Source of the DNA: Dyella thiooxydans
Lineage (GTDB): Bacteria; Pseudomonadota; Gammaproteobacteria; Xanthomonadales; Rhodanobacteraceae
Reading direction: 5' to 3'
Assembly (NCBI RefSeq): GCF_001641285.1
Contig: NZ_CP014841.1
Span: forward strand, 2,914,001-2,978,000
Length of the DNA stretch: 64,000 nucleotides
Positions 37,952-46,525 of the stretch are shown piece after piece. The position numbers were made by a program, and so were the translations under genes. The number at the start of each line of letters is the position of its first letter. Within the stretch, counting starts at the first letter, position 1. A model generated the notes under the pieces. The model was not told where the DNA came from. It made no database searches and worked only from the letters and a program-made list of their open reading frames with translations.

Positions 37952-38161
37952 ATGTGTCACAACGACGATTTGCCCACCCTCATCGCAGCATCCTTGCTTG
38001 CTGCCCAGCGCAGGCCCGGCTGGAACAACCGCAGCGGCCGAATCGAACGATTCAACCTCGGCAACTGCCAACTGATCGTTGTGCCGTGCAAACGCTGGGT
38101 CTATCGATGGCAAGAGCAGCAGGCCGCGGCATGGTGCAGCGAACAGGAAGCACGCCGATGA
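37952..38161 (+). CDS. Small unknown island protein
   Basis: A 69-residue protein (MCHNDDLPTLIAASLLAAQR and on), soluble and not recognised. It overlaps the next gene by 4 bp (ATGA), which supports that both are translated. No clear Shine-Dalgarno is seen except a weak GGAGTG at about 37938. Confidence 0.5.
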   Translation: MCHNDDLPTLIAASLLAAQRRPGWNNRSGRIERFNLGNCQLIVVPCKRWVYRWQEQQAAAWCSEQEARR

Positions 38162-38403
38162 CTTGGCAACCTGGACAGCTAGTGACGACAGCAAGTGACC
38201 ATGCGGACTGGCGAGCGTGGCGCAAGGCTCGCAAGCTGGAGCAGCAGCGCGCGCGGCGTAGATCGATGCCAAGAATCGACTACTACCCCTCCCGGCAAGC
38301 GATCGAAGCGATTTCCGCCCGAACATTCCCGTACGCCGGTGGTGACTTCAGCAGCGTCATCGACCGCCTAGTTCTGGCCGGAGCGGCCACGCTTCCGGAA
38401 TAA
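38158..38403 (+). CDS. Small basic unknown island protein
   Basis: An 81-residue protein with a basic middle (WRKARKLEQQRARRRSMPRI) that may bind nucleic acid, and a C-terminal part (SSVIDRLVLAGAATL) with the look of a short helix pair. The ATG at 38158 overlaps the previous stop. The frame remains open upstream to 37942, but that stretch overlaps the previous gene and is less likely coding. Confidence 0.5.
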   Translation: MTWQPGQLVTTASDHADWRAWRKARKLEQQRARRRSMPRIDYYPSRQAIEAISARTFPYAGGDFSSVIDRLVLAGAATLPE

Positions 38404-38762
38404 AGTAGAACGATGTGCTATGCCCTAGGGGTTTCGATACCAGTACGCGCGCGCGGTTAGGCCCGCGCACGTATGGGACGCCGTGCACACTCGGGGGTAG
38501 TCAGTTCGCAAGAATGGCCTAGCAGAGCCATCTATCGGAGGTTTTTGGCGGAGCGTTCCGCTGTCACCATCTTTAGGCTCCTGCCGCGCCGCACTTGGCC
38601 CATCCGCCGCGGTTTGCGACTATGCTCCTTACAGTTGGGACGAAATCGACGCGTAGAGGAACGACTCTGGAAGTTGGATCCAATGCGATTTGTTGAGACC
38701 TCGGGCGGCGTTTGCTCGGTCACTGACTGGGCTAGCTGAGCAACGCATTGAAGGACGGAAGC
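38404..38762. other. Non-coding stretch inside the island
   Basis: Nothing firm is seen in these 359 bases. An 88-codon open frame at 38473-38739 has no ribosome-binding site and an unlikely Arg-rich composition. The stretch may hold the promoter for the next two genes, but no convincing -35/-10 pair was found. Confidence 0.5.
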
Positions 38763-39074
38763 ATGGTCGATTCGGTAGAAATACCTGTCATCACCAGCGA
38801 ACAACTTGGCGCATTCCACAGGGCAAAAGGGCTCAAAAACGCCGCATGCTTGAGATGCGGCAACGTTTCTTGGTCGCTCCTGTCGTCAACCGAAGCACCA
38901 GTTTCAGGCCTTCCAACTGCAAAGACAGAGGAACGTGCCGAGGTTGACCTTTTCACGCCCATCTTGACGCTTACTTGCAGAAATTGCGGCACACTTTGGT
39001 TTGTTGCAGCCCAGTCGGTGCTCGACTGGCTAACGGAGACGCGCGAACAGGGAGCATCAGGTGACGCTGGCTAA
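38763..39074 (+). CDS. Zinc-ribbon-like unknown protein
   Basis: A 103-residue protein with two C-x2-C pairs (CLRCGNVSW near residue 30 and LTCRNCGTLWF near 75) that would form a zinc ribbon, and a middle loop of about 40 residues. It may be a nucleic-acid or protein-binding module. ATG at 38763 is preferred (GGACGGAAGC upstream) over an in-frame TTG at 38748. It overlaps the next gene by 14 bp. Confidence 0.6.
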   Translation: MVDSVEIPVITSEQLGAFHRAKGLKNAACLRCGNVSWSLLSSTEAPVSGLPTAKTEERAEVDLFTPILTLTCRNCGTLWFVAAQSVLDWLTETREQGASGDAG

Positions 39075-39354
39075 CCGCCGTATCGGGGCACAACAGGCGC
39101 AATCCTATATCCAGCAACCCCTTGCGGGAGATGGCGGCCCGCCCCATGATGGAAACATGGAAGCGCGCGTCGCAAAACTTGAAGAGACCATCGTCCAAGT
39201 GCGGGAGCGCTTGGTCGCGATCGAGACGAAGCTCGACTCAGCGTGTACCAAGCTTGAGATGCGGACGATGGAGTCGACATTGATCAAGTGGTTTGTCGCC
39301 ACGGCCCTGATCCTAGCGTCTCTCGCGTTCACCGCGGCGAAATTCATTCACTAG
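39061..39354 (+). CDS. Coiled-coil protein with C-terminal membrane anchor
   Basis: A 97-residue protein: a coiled coil at about 34-67 (MEARVAKLEETIVQVRERLV and on) followed by one membrane segment near the end (LIKWFVATALILASLAFTAA). This layout is common in phage and island proteins with unclear roles (hemolysin XhlA-like and similar). GTG at 39061 overlaps the zinc-ribbon gene, so the two are coupled. A terminator follows. Confidence 0.6.
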   Translation: MTLANRRIGAQQAQSYIQQPLAGDGGPPHDGNMEARVAKLEETIVQVRERLVAIETKLDSACTKLEMRTMESTLIKWFVATALILASLAFTAAKFIH

Positions 39355-39378
39355 CGCAAAGCCCGACATGCTCGATCC

Positions 39379-39401
39379 AAGCCCTCTCCGGCGGGCTTTT
39401 T
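39379..39401 (+). terminator. Rho-independent terminator inside the island
   Basis: AAGCCC and GGGCTT pair around an 8-nt loop and are followed by TTT. It lies 25 bp after the coiled-coil gene and closes the zinc-ribbon/coiled-coil unit. Confidence 0.7.
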
Positions 39402-39698
39402 CATGCCTGCTGTACGGGGCGCGTGGCATCCCCCTACACGACGCGTCGAGGCGGCCCGGCACTCAGGGAGCATGGCACGTCCTAACCTGCCCCTGCCCCG
39501 CACGTCAGGCCCAAACCGACCAAGCTGCCAGGCGTAAGCCAGCCGGCACGGAACGTCCAGGCGGAACCGATGCGCGGGGCTCAAATTGAGGCGCATAACC
39601 TCCACGCCCCCGCGTTGCTAAGACGTCTCAAGGGAGCCTATCCTCTGCCGACAACGTCAGGGAGCGATCCGCAACTTGCGGAGCTTGGGGGAGGGGGT
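39402..39698. other. Leader region of the Ntn-hydrolase gene
   Basis: These 297 bases after the terminator hold no supported gene. The frame of the next gene is open upstream to 39570, but that part reads as low-quality protein. A purine-rich GGGGGAGGGGG at 39686-39697 serves as ribosome-binding site of the next gene. Confidence 0.5.
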
Positions 39699-40499
39699 GT
39701 GACGATAGTGGTCGCCTTGAAGGTGGGGGACGGCTTGGTGATGGGTGCTGATAGCGCAACCACTCTCTCCGTCTCGAATACGTATCACAACACGTATCTG
39801 AACACCGAAAAGCTGATGCATGTAAAAGGGCTGCCAGTCGGTGCGCTAACGTTCGGAGCCGCGATGCTAAAGAATCGTTCGGTCTCGAGCTTGGCGAACG
39901 ATCTTCGAGACAGGCTGAAGTCTGACGATCCGAACTGGCGGATAGATCCGACCGGGTTCACTGTCGAACAGGTGGTGGATCGCTTCAGGAAGTTCTACTT
40001 TGACGAACTATATGAACCCGAGCTAGGCGGCCGAGAGGATGCGGCCCCTCTCGGCTTCATAATCGGCGGATACTCAAGTGGCTCGGATAGCGCCGAGGTC
40101 TGGAAGATGCTGCTCACCCCTCAGGGGGTGCAGGCTGAAAAGATGGTGCCCCCAGAGGCCCCTTGGGATTGCCTCTGGGAGGGTGAGCGAGAGCCGATTC
40201 AACGCGTCCTATTCGGTTACTCCAGACAGATCGAAGAGCGACTCACGCAGGCTGGCGTGGATCGGTCAGTGGCACAAACCTTGCTCGCCAGCATGGAGCC
40301 CCTGATCAACGGAGCGATGCCGATACAGGACGCGGTGGACATGGTCCACTACTTGATTGAGGTTACGTGTGGGTACGTGCGCTTCTCGCCCGGCCCATCG
40401 ACCGTCGCCAAGCCGATTGATCTGGCCGCGATCACCAAGCACAACGGCTTCAAGTGGGTAGCCCGTAAGCACTACTACCCTGCCGGACTGAACAGCTAG
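39699..40499 (+). CDS. Proteasome-like Ntn-hydrolase (N-terminal Thr)
   Basis: A 266-residue protein that reads MTIVVALKVGDGLVMGADSA from GTG at 39699. Once Met is removed, Thr1 becomes the N-terminus, Asp falls exactly at 17 (GAD) and a Lys is found at 37 (TEKLMHV), close to Lys33 of proteasome beta subunits and HslV. The GALTFGAA segment near 50 matches the Gly-rich strand that shapes the S1 site. So it belongs to the Ntn hydrolases, probably as a self-compartmentalising or stand-alone peptidase. It is longer than HslV (about 175) and nearer to Anbu in size. No ATPase partner is encoded nearby. Confidence 0.75.
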   Translation: MTIVVALKVGDGLVMGADSATTLSVSNTYHNTYLNTEKLMHVKGLPVGALTFGAAMLKNRSVSSLANDLRDRLKSDDPNWRIDPTGFTVEQVVDRFRKFYFDELYEPELGGREDAAPLGFIIGGYSSGSDSAEVWKMLLTPQGVQAEKMVPPEAPWDCLWEGEREPIQRVLFGYSRQIEERLTQAGVDRSVAQTLLASMEPLINGAMPIQDAVDMVHYLIEVTCGYVRFSPGPSTVAKPIDLAAITKHNGFKWVARKHYYPAGLNS

Positions 40500-40508
40500 G
40501 AGTGCCAC

Positions 40509-40715
40509 ATGTTTGCACATGACCAAGCGGAACAGCTTCGAAGCACACCATTCGAAGTCTCATCAACTAAGGCCGTCAGACAGTCGATGAACGTTGCCGT
40601 CGAAAAATTGACGCACCAACAGATCGAACGCCTAGAACAGATAGTGTCCGAGACCGCGAAAGATGTAGCCGGCAGGACAACGTCGTCCAACCTAAAGGGT
40701 TGGATAAAGGTTTGA
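40509..40715 (+). CDS. Small unknown protein next to the Ntn-hydrolase
   Basis: A 68-residue, mostly helical, soluble protein (MFAHDQAEQLRSTPFEVSST and on), not recognised. It starts 9 bp after the Ntn-hydrolase gene with GGAG at about 40499-40502, so the two are likely co-transcribed. A role as partner or substrate is speculation. Confidence 0.5.
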   Translation: MFAHDQAEQLRSTPFEVSSTKAVRQSMNVAVEKLTHQQIERLEQIVSETAKDVAGRTTSSNLKGWIKV

Positions 40716-40876
40716 CTGGTCTGCCAGCAGCAATTCGGCGAACAAAGCCCTAGTGCCGGCTTCGGAGCTAATCAGCTTCGACTACGCCCAGCAGCCCCCC
40801 TCTTCCACGGCGCTGCCGCACTCGGCCGACTGTAGCGATAGATGTGGCGAAAGGGCGTCGCCAATGTACTAGTGCA

Positions 40877-40896
40877 GGGGGCAACTTTGGGGGCAA
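40877..40896 (+). repeat. Two GGGGGCAA repeats near the right end of the island
   Basis: Copies at 40877-40884 and 40889-40896, 12 bp apart, in the same orientation and spacing as the copies at the left end. A CTAGTGCAG 9-mer also occurs at both ends (33839-33847 and 40869-40877). They support an island boundary here. Confidence 0.6.
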
Positions 40897-40950
40897 CAGT
40901 GCCGAAAACCCCAAAGGAAACGCGTTCAAATAAGGCTCCTTATCCACCTA

Positions 40951-40977
40951 TTCGAATGTTGGTGGGCCACCACATCC
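40951..40977 (+). repeat. attR: imperfect copy of the tRNA 3' end
   Basis: Aligned with 33812-33839 it has three substitutions and lacks one C, but keeps TGGTGGG and CCACCACATCC. It lies 10 bp before the end of the GH27 gene. Only the left copy forms a functional tRNA. Confidence 0.68.
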
Positions 40978-40987
40978 CTGGCCAACC

Positions 40988-42352
40988 CTATTCGACCGAG
41001 TACAGCGCGCACCCGTGCGCCGGCAGCCGGATCGGCAGGTGGTCGGAGGTCGGCAGACGATCGCCGCTCCAGAGTTCGCGGGCCGCATGCTTGCCCGAAG
41101 TCAGGCCCAACTGACGCCAAGTCGCTTGCAGGCTCAGCGGCTTGTCATCAAGGTTGAACACGGCCAGGTAGCGTTCGCCGGCCTTGCCGGATGCCGCCCA
41201 CACGCGTACCTGTCCGAAGCCGGCCGGCAGGTGTTCGAGCGGATGATTGTCGTGGCTGTGCTGATCGACCGCGATGACGTCCTTGTTGGTGATCAACGCG
41301 CGCGTGGCATCGTCCAGCCGGGTCAGATTGGCGCCGAGGATCAGCGGCGAGCGCGCGATGGCGAGCAGGGTCAGTTGCGTGCGCTCCTCGTCCAGCGTCA
41401 GGCGGGAATGACGGGGTTCGCCCCACCCCGGATGCGGCGCGAGCTCGCCGAACGGCAGCATGTCGGCATCGGGCCAGCGGCCATCGCGGGCCTGACCGGC
41501 CCATGGCGGCAGGCGATCGAAGATATTGCGCACGCCCATGGGGAAATCATCGCCGGGATGCTCATGCACGAACGTCCAGCCGTCCCACACGTCGTTGGAG
41601 ATGCGCCACATCTGGCCGTACTGGCGGATCTCCGCGGCATGGGAAAGCTGGGTGGGGCCGGGCGACAGGCTGAGCACGATGGGGCGCCCGGTCTTCGTGA
41701 TCGCCGCCGCGATCTGGCGGATTTCGCTGATGCGGTAGGGGTGATCGGCGATGCAGTCGACCTTGAGGAAATCCACACCCCAATGGGCGTACAGCGCCAG
41801 CATCGAATCGTAATAGGCCTGGCCTGCCGCGTTGTCGCGCACACCGTAGTCGCCGTCGTCCCACGGGCAGGTGTCGGCCGTATCGGCGGCGTCCTGTGCG
41901 TGGAAGCGGGATCCGGCGATCGGCAGGTTCGCGTCCACCGCCTGCCGGGGGATGCCGCGCACGATATGGATGCCGAACTTCAGGCCGTGCGCATGCACCC
42001 AGTCGGCGAGCGCCTTGAAGCCCTGGCCGTCGACCGAGGAGGGGAAGCGCTTCGCCGAAGGCACCAGCAGGCCGTGCGCGTCCAGGGCGTAGTCGCGATG
42101 GCGCAGGCTGTCGCCGAGCGGATCGCCCATGTACCAGCCTTCGTCGATCACGGCATAGGTCCAGCCGTAGGCGTGCAGTTTGGCCAGTTCCGAGACATTG
42201 GCCTTGAACCCCGCTTCGTCGATGGTGAAACCGTAGGCGTCCCAGCTGTTCCAGCCCATGGGCGGGGTGGGGGCGACTTCCTGCGCACCGGCCGCAGCGA
42301 CAGCGGCGATCAGGGTCGACAACAGCAGTGCACTTCTCAGCCAGCGTCTCAT
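40988..42352 (-). CDS. GH27 alpha-galactosidase, exported
   Basis: A 454-residue glycoside hydrolase with signal peptide (MRRWLRSALLLSTLIAAVAA). GH27 signatures are TPPMGWNSWDAYG at the mature start, DEGWYMGD, the nucleophile Asp in FLKVDCI near residue 190 and the acid/base Asp in RISNDVWDGW near 250. A C-terminal beta domain (YLAVFNLDDKPLSL) completes it. It removes alpha-galactosyl or possibly beta-L-arabinopyranosyl side chains. ATG at 42352 gives the signal peptide directly. It diverges from the gntR-dgo operon. Confidence 0.92.
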   Translation of the reverse strand: MRRWLRSALLLSTLIAAVAAAGAQEVAPTPPMGWNSWDAYGFTIDEAGFKANVSELAKLHAYGWTYAVIDEGWYMGDPLGDSLRHRDYALDAHGLLVPSAKRFPSSVDGQGFKALADWVHAHGLKFGIHIVRGIPRQAVDANLPIAGSRFHAQDAADTADTCPWDDGDYGVRDNAAGQAYYDSMLALYAHWGVDFLKVDCIADHPYRISEIRQIAAAITKTGRPIVLSLSPGPTQLSHAAEIRQYGQMWRISNDVWDGWTFVHEHPGDDFPMGVRNIFDRLPPWAGQARDGRWPDADMLPFGELAPHPGWGEPRHSRLTLDEERTQLTLLAIARSPLILGANLTRLDDATRALITNKDVIAVDQHSHDNHPLEHLPAGFGQVRVWAASGKAGERYLAVFNLDDKPLSLQATWRQLGLTSGKHAARELWSGDRLPTSDHLPIRLPAHGCALYSVE

Positions 42353-43039
42353 GCGGTGGGTTCCCGTTCCTGGAGTGGTGCGTCCGCGGGACGCAGGCCG
42401 TGGAAGATCCCGGCTTCGACGTCCACCGGAATCCGGGGGTTCGCCCCGATCCGCCAAGCGTCAGGCCGGCGTCGGACCTTGCGGCGAAGGACCCTCCGGA
42501 GACGCGCCCGACCAACCTACGCGGAAACGTCCCGGCACCCTAGAGGCGCTTCATTACGAAATTGATCAGCCCCGCTTGCGATTATTGGTCTGCCCGCGCC
42601 GAGGGACGGGCGCGTGCCGTGGGCCATGACAGAATGCGGCGGACACCAGGGGGATGGCGGCCCTGTCATGGGCCGCGGCGTCGGGCTCACCGGCATCCGC
42701 CAGCGGTGCGCGAAGGGGGGCGCTGCACGCGATGGGTTTCATCAGCACCGACAAGCCGGCTGCCGTCGGAACGTGTGCACCCGCGACACATGGCGTCGAC
42801 CTCGGCTCTTCGACGGAGGTGAGGCGGTGGTCTGGCTTTTTTGCGCCGCACAAGCCCGTCGGACCATCGTGATCCGGGGCGACGAAGCTCGATCCGGCGC
42901 TACCCATTCGCGAAGATATGAGGTAAAAGTACTACAAATAGACGATGACCTCCGGCACATCGTGCCGAGCGACCATCGTCACCCGTCCAGACACCCGCCG
43001 CTACGCCAGGGCCCACGACAACCGACAAGGAGGCAGCCA
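42353..43039. other. Long intergenic region between GH27 and gntR
   Basis: 687 bases between divergent genes. Several short frames are open but lack ribosome-binding sites and family resemblance. The right part is AT-richer and holds the operator candidate at 42923-42941. Confidence 0.6.
42923..42941 (-). promoter_or_regulatory. Operator candidate, copy 1 (before gntR)
   Basis: On the minus strand the site reads CTATTTGTAGTACTTTTAC. It matches sites before the TonB receptor gene and before galM. TTGTA-N-TAC resembles half-palindromic sites of FCD-type GntR regulators (T-GT-N-AC-A). It lies 99 bp upstream of the gntR start codon, in a position for autoregulation. Confidence 0.6.
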
Positions 43040-43750
43040 ATGGTGAAGCCGATCGCCACGCGCAATCTGCATGGCCAGGTGATCCATGAGCTGGGCAGGC
43101 TGATCGTCAGCGGCGAGATCAAACCGGGCCAGAGCCTGCCGCGCGAGGAGCTGCTGGCCGAGCGCATGAGCATGAGCCGCACGGCACTGCGCGAGGCGAT
43201 GAAGGTGCTCTCGGCCAAGGGTCTGATCGAATCGCGGCAGAAGACCGGCACCCGGGTACGCGAGACGATCCACTGGAACCAGCTCGACGCCGACGTGCTG
43301 GCCTGGCGCTGCGAGTCGATGCCCACCGAGGACTTCGTCGAGAAGCTGGTGGAGATGCGCGAGATCATCGAGCCGGCGGCGGCCGCCGCCGCCGCGCGCC
43401 GGCGCACGGCGGAACAACTGGTCGCGGTGGAAACCGCCTACGAGGCGATGGCCGCGGCCAGGAACCTCGATGAATGGACCTCGGCCGACCTCGCCTTCCA
43501 CGAGGCGGTGCTGCACGCCACCAACAACGAGCTGATGATCTCGCTGTTCTCGGTGATCGAGACCGCGCTGGGCACCTACTTCGCGCTGTCGGCGAGCACC
43601 GCCAGCAATTTCAAGTATTCGCTGCCGCACCATCAGAAGGTGTACGAGGCGATCCGCCGGCGGCAGCCCGAAGTGGCCCGTCAGGCGATGCAGAAGATGG
43701 TGGCCGACTCGCGCAGCAACATCCGCCGCCACCGCAAGGCGAAGGCCTGA
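43040..43750 (+). CDS. GntR/FCD-type transcriptional regulator (DgoR-like)
   Basis: A 236-residue FadR-subfamily regulator. The N-terminal winged helix reads LIVSGEIKPGQSLPREELLAERMSMSRTALREAMKVL. The FCD ligand domain has the metal-binding pattern (Asp in TSADLAFHEAVL, His in LPHHQKVYEAI). As first gene of the galactonate operon it is probably the repressor that responds to galactonate or a related acid. The ATG at 43040 has AAGGAGG upstream. The motif repeated before three units is its likely operator. Confidence 0.9.
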   Translation: MVKPIATRNLHGQVIHELGRLIVSGEIKPGQSLPREELLAERMSMSRTALREAMKVLSAKGLIESRQKTGTRVRETIHWNQLDADVLAWRCESMPTEDFVEKLVEMREIIEPAAAAAAARRRTAEQLVAVETAYEAMAAARNLDEWTSADLAFHEAVLHATNNELMISLFSVIETALGTYFALSASTASNFKYSLPHHQKVYEAIRRRQPEVARQAMQKMVADSRSNIRRHRKAKA

Positions 43751-43754
43751 GCGC

Positions 43755-44699
43755 ATGGCGGGCCTGATCGGACTCGACTGGGGCACCAGCAGCCTGCGCG
43801 CCTACCGGCTCGATGCCGATGGCGCGGTGGCCGAGGTGCGAGCGCGTCCGTGGGGCATCCGCCAGTTGCCGGAGGGCGGCTTCGACGCCGCACTGGCCGA
43901 CGTCACCGCCGGCTGGCCCGCACTGCCGCGGTTGGCCTGCGGCATGGTCGGCAGCCGCAACGGCTGGTGCGAGGTGCCGTACCTGGACCTGCCGGCCGAC
44001 GCCGCCGCGCTGGGGCGTGCGCTGCATCCGTTTGCTGCCGGCGACGGTGGGGCGCTGTACCTGGTGCCCGGCCTGCGCAACCCGCGCGGTCCGGACGTGA
44101 TGCGCGGCGAGGAGACCCAGCTGTTCGGCGCGCTGGCCCGCGATCCGTCGCTGGCGGCGCATGCGACGTTCGTGCTGCCCGGGACGCACAGCAAGTGGGC
44201 CAGCGTGCGCGACGGCGCCGTGGTCGATTTCAGCACCGCGATGACCGGCGAGCTGTTCGCGCTGCTGCGCCGGCACTCGATCCTCGGCGCCGGCATCGGC
44301 GAAGGCGCGGCGGATCCGGAGGCGTTCGCGCGTGGCGTGATCGCCGCCCGCGACAGCGGTGCGGCCGGCGGTCTGTCGCGGCTGTTCTCCGCCCGCGCGC
44401 TGATGCTCGACGGCGCGCTGGCGCCGTCCGCGGTGCCGGATTACCTCTCCGGCCTGCTGCTCGGCGAGGAGCTGCGCGCGCAGCTCGCCAGCGGCCGCTT
44501 CGGTACTGACGCGCCGATCCAGCTGATCGGCGATGCAGCGCTCTGTGCGCGCTACCGCGCCGCCGCCGTGCATTTCGATCTTTGCTTTGCCGAGCCGTTG
44601 GCCGACATCGTCGCCGCAGGGCTCTGGCAGCTTGCTGTCGCCGCCGGACGGGTGGCCGATCCTCTCGTCGTGGTGCCGAAGGAGGCCCGCTCATGCTGA
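43755..44699 (+). CDS. dgoK: 2-dehydro-3-deoxygalactonokinase (DgoK)
   Basis: It phosphorylates 2-keto-3-deoxygalactonate at C6. The 314-residue protein starts [21 protein letters not shown], the phosphate-binding loop of the family. [29 protein letters not shown] near residue 140 is the DgoK signature. It begins 4 bp after gntR and overlaps dgoA by 7 bp. Confidence 0.95.
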   Translation: MAGLIGLDWGTSSLRAYRLDADGAVAEVRARPWGIRQLPEGGFDAALADVTAGWPALPRLACGMVGSRNGWCEVPYLDLPADAAALGRALHPFAAGDGGALYLVPGLRNPRGPDVMRGEETQLFGALARDPSLAAHATFVLPGTHSKWASVRDGAVVDFSTAMTGELFALLRRHSILGAGIGEGAADPEAFARGVIAARDSGAAGGLSRLFSARALMLDGALAPSAVPDYLSGLLLGEELRAQLASGRFGTDAPIQLIGDAALCARYRAAAVHFDLCFAEPLADIVAAGLWQLAVAAGRVADPLVVVPKEARSC

Positions 44700-45337
44700 C
44701 CCCCTGGCTCACCCCGCTGCCGCTGGTGGCGATCCTGCGCGGCCTGCTGCCGGAGGAATCCGTGGCCATTGGCCAGGCGCTGGCCAGCGCCGGGTTCCGC
44801 GTGCTCGAGGTGCCGCTGAATTCGCCGCGGCCGTACGACAGCATCCGCCGGCTGGTCGATGCGCTGGGCGACGGCTACCTGGTGGGCGCCGGCACCGTGA
44901 TGACGCCGGCGCAGGTCGACGAGGTCGCCGCGGCCGGTGGCCGGCTGATCGTGATGCCGCATGCCGACACCGTGGTGATCCGCGCCGCCAAGGCCCGCGG
45001 ACTGGTCTGCGTGCCCGGCGTGGCGACGCCGACCGAAGCCTTCGCCGCGATCGCCGCCGGTGCCGACGGACTGAAGCTATTCCCCGCCGAGCAGGCCTCG
45101 CCGAAGGTGCTCAAGGCCTGGCGCGCCGTGCTGCCGCCGGACCTGCCGGTGCTGCCGGTCGGAGGCATCGCGCCCGACACCATGGCGCCGTGGGTCGCCG
45201 CCGGTGCGCAGGGCTTCGGCATCGGCTCGGCGCTGTTCGCCCCGGGCCTCGACGCTACCGAAATCGAACGACGGGCCCGCCGGTTTGCCGACGCGTGGGC
45301 CGCCCTTGCCACACCGCCCCAGGAAAGCGCCGCATGA
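44693..45337 (+). CDS. dgoA: 2-dehydro-3-deoxy-6-phosphogalactonate aldolase (DgoA)
   Basis: It splits KDPGal into pyruvate and glyceraldehyde-3-phosphate. The 214-residue protein is of the KDPG/KDPGal aldolase family, with [24 protein letters not shown] (catalytic Glu), [12 protein letters not shown] and the Schiff-base lysine in [12 protein letters not shown] near residue 127. The LNSP rather than LRTP context fits the KDPGal form. It overlaps dgoK and dgoD at its ends. Confidence 0.94.
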   Translation: MLTPWLTPLPLVAILRGLLPEESVAIGQALASAGFRVLEVPLNSPRPYDSIRRLVDALGDGYLVGAGTVMTPAQVDEVAAAGGRLIVMPHADTVVIRAAKARGLVCVPGVATPTEAFAAIAAGADGLKLFPAEQASPKVLKAWRAVLPPDLPVLPVGGIAPDTMAPWVAAGAQGFGIGSALFAPGLDATEIERRARRFADAWAALATPPQESAA

Positions 45338-46482
45338 AGATCACCCGACTCACCACGTACCTGGTGCCACCGCGCTGGTGCTTCGTGCGCATCGAGACCG
45401 ATGCCGGCGTCGTGGGCTGGGGCGAACCGGTCGTCGAAGGGCGCGCGCACACCGTGGCGGCGGCCGTGGACGAGCTGTCGGATTACCTGGTCGGGCAGGA
45501 CCCGCGCCGGGTCGAGGACCTGTGGAACGTGATGTACCGCGGCGGCTTCTACCGCGGCGGTCCGATCCTGATGAGCGCGATCGCGGGCATCGACCAGGCG
45601 CTGTGGGACATCAAGGGCAAGGCGCTGGGCGTGCCGGTGCACGAGCTGCTCGGCGGCCGCGTGCGCGACCGCATCCGCGTCTACTCGTGGATCGGCGGCG
45701 ACCGCCCGGGCGACACCGCCCGCGCGGCCAGGGCGGCGGTGGAGCGCGGCTTCACCGCGGTGAAGATGAACGCCACCGAAGAGCTGCACTTCGTCGACAC
45801 CTACGACAAGGTCACCCGCCTGCTGGAGAACGTGCAGGCGGTGCGCGACGCGGTGGGTCCGGAGGTCGGCCTGGGCCTGGACTTCCACGGTCGCGTGCAC
45901 AAGCCGATGGCCAAGGTGCTGATGCGCGAGCTGGCGCCGTACAAACTGATGTTCATCGAGGAACCGGTGCTGTCCGACCACCTCGAGGCCCTGCCGGAAC
46001 TGGCCTCGCTGTCGCCGGCGCCGATCGCGCTGGGCGAGCGGCTGTACTCGCGCTACGACTTCAAGCGCGTGCTGCAGATGGGCGGCGTGGACATCATCCA
46101 GCCCGACCCCTCGCACGCGGGCGGCATCACCGAGACGCGCAAGATCGCGGCGATGGCCGAAGCCTACGACGTGGCGCTGGCACTGCATTGCCCGCTGGGC
46201 CCGATCGCGCTGGCGGCGAACCTGCAGCTGGACGGCGTGTGCCACAACGCCTTCATCCAGGAGCAGAGCCTGGGCATCCACTACAACGCAGCGAACGACC
46301 TGCTCGACTACGTCACCGACCGCGGCGTGTTCGCCTACGAGGACGGCTACGTGACCATTCCCGACGGCCCCGGCCTGGGCATCGAGGTGAACGAGACCTA
46401 CGTGGCCGAGCGGGCCGAGGTCGGCCACCGCTGGCGCAATCCGCTGTGGCGCCATGCCGACGGCAGCGTCGCCGAATGGTGA
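45334..46482 (+). CDS. dgoD: D-galactonate dehydratase (DgoD)
   Basis: An enolase-superfamily enzyme that converts D-galactonate to 2-keto-3-deoxygalactonate. The 382 residues equal the E. coli length. Metal and catalytic residues lie in [24 protein letters not shown] and [10 protein letters not shown], and the acid/base His in [13 protein letters not shown]. It starts on the dgoA stop (ATGA) and leads into the dehydrogenase and lactonase genes of the same pathway. Confidence 0.95.
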   Translation: MKITRLTTYLVPPRWCFVRIETDAGVVGWGEPVVEGRAHTVAAAVDELSDYLVGQDPRRVEDLWNVMYRGGFYRGGPILMSAIAGIDQALWDIKGKALGVPVHELLGGRVRDRIRVYSWIGGDRPGDTARAARAAVERGFTAVKMNATEELHFVDTYDKVTRLLENVQAVRDAVGPEVGLGLDFHGRVHKPMAKVLMRELAPYKLMFIEEPVLSDHLEALPELASLSPAPIALGERLYSRYDFKRVLQMGGVDIIQPDPSHAGGITETRKIAAMAEAYDVALALHCPLGPIALAANLQLDGVCHNAFIQEQSLGIHYNAANDLLDYVTDRGVFAYEDGYVTIPDGPGLGIEVNETYVAERAEVGHRWRNPLWRHADGSVAEW

Positions 46483-46525
46483 TGCGCCGCGACGCCGCGC
46501 CCTCCTCCGCCTCCGGAAGCCCCTG

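Noticed and set aside
38473-38739. A possible 88-residue island gene
   Set aside because: No ribosome-binding site, Arg-rich composition and no resemblance; left as non-coding.
42614-43039. A long N-terminal extension of the GntR regulator
   Set aside because: GntR proteins begin at the winged helix. The ATG at 43040 has a strong ribosome-binding site and the extension contains the operator candidate.
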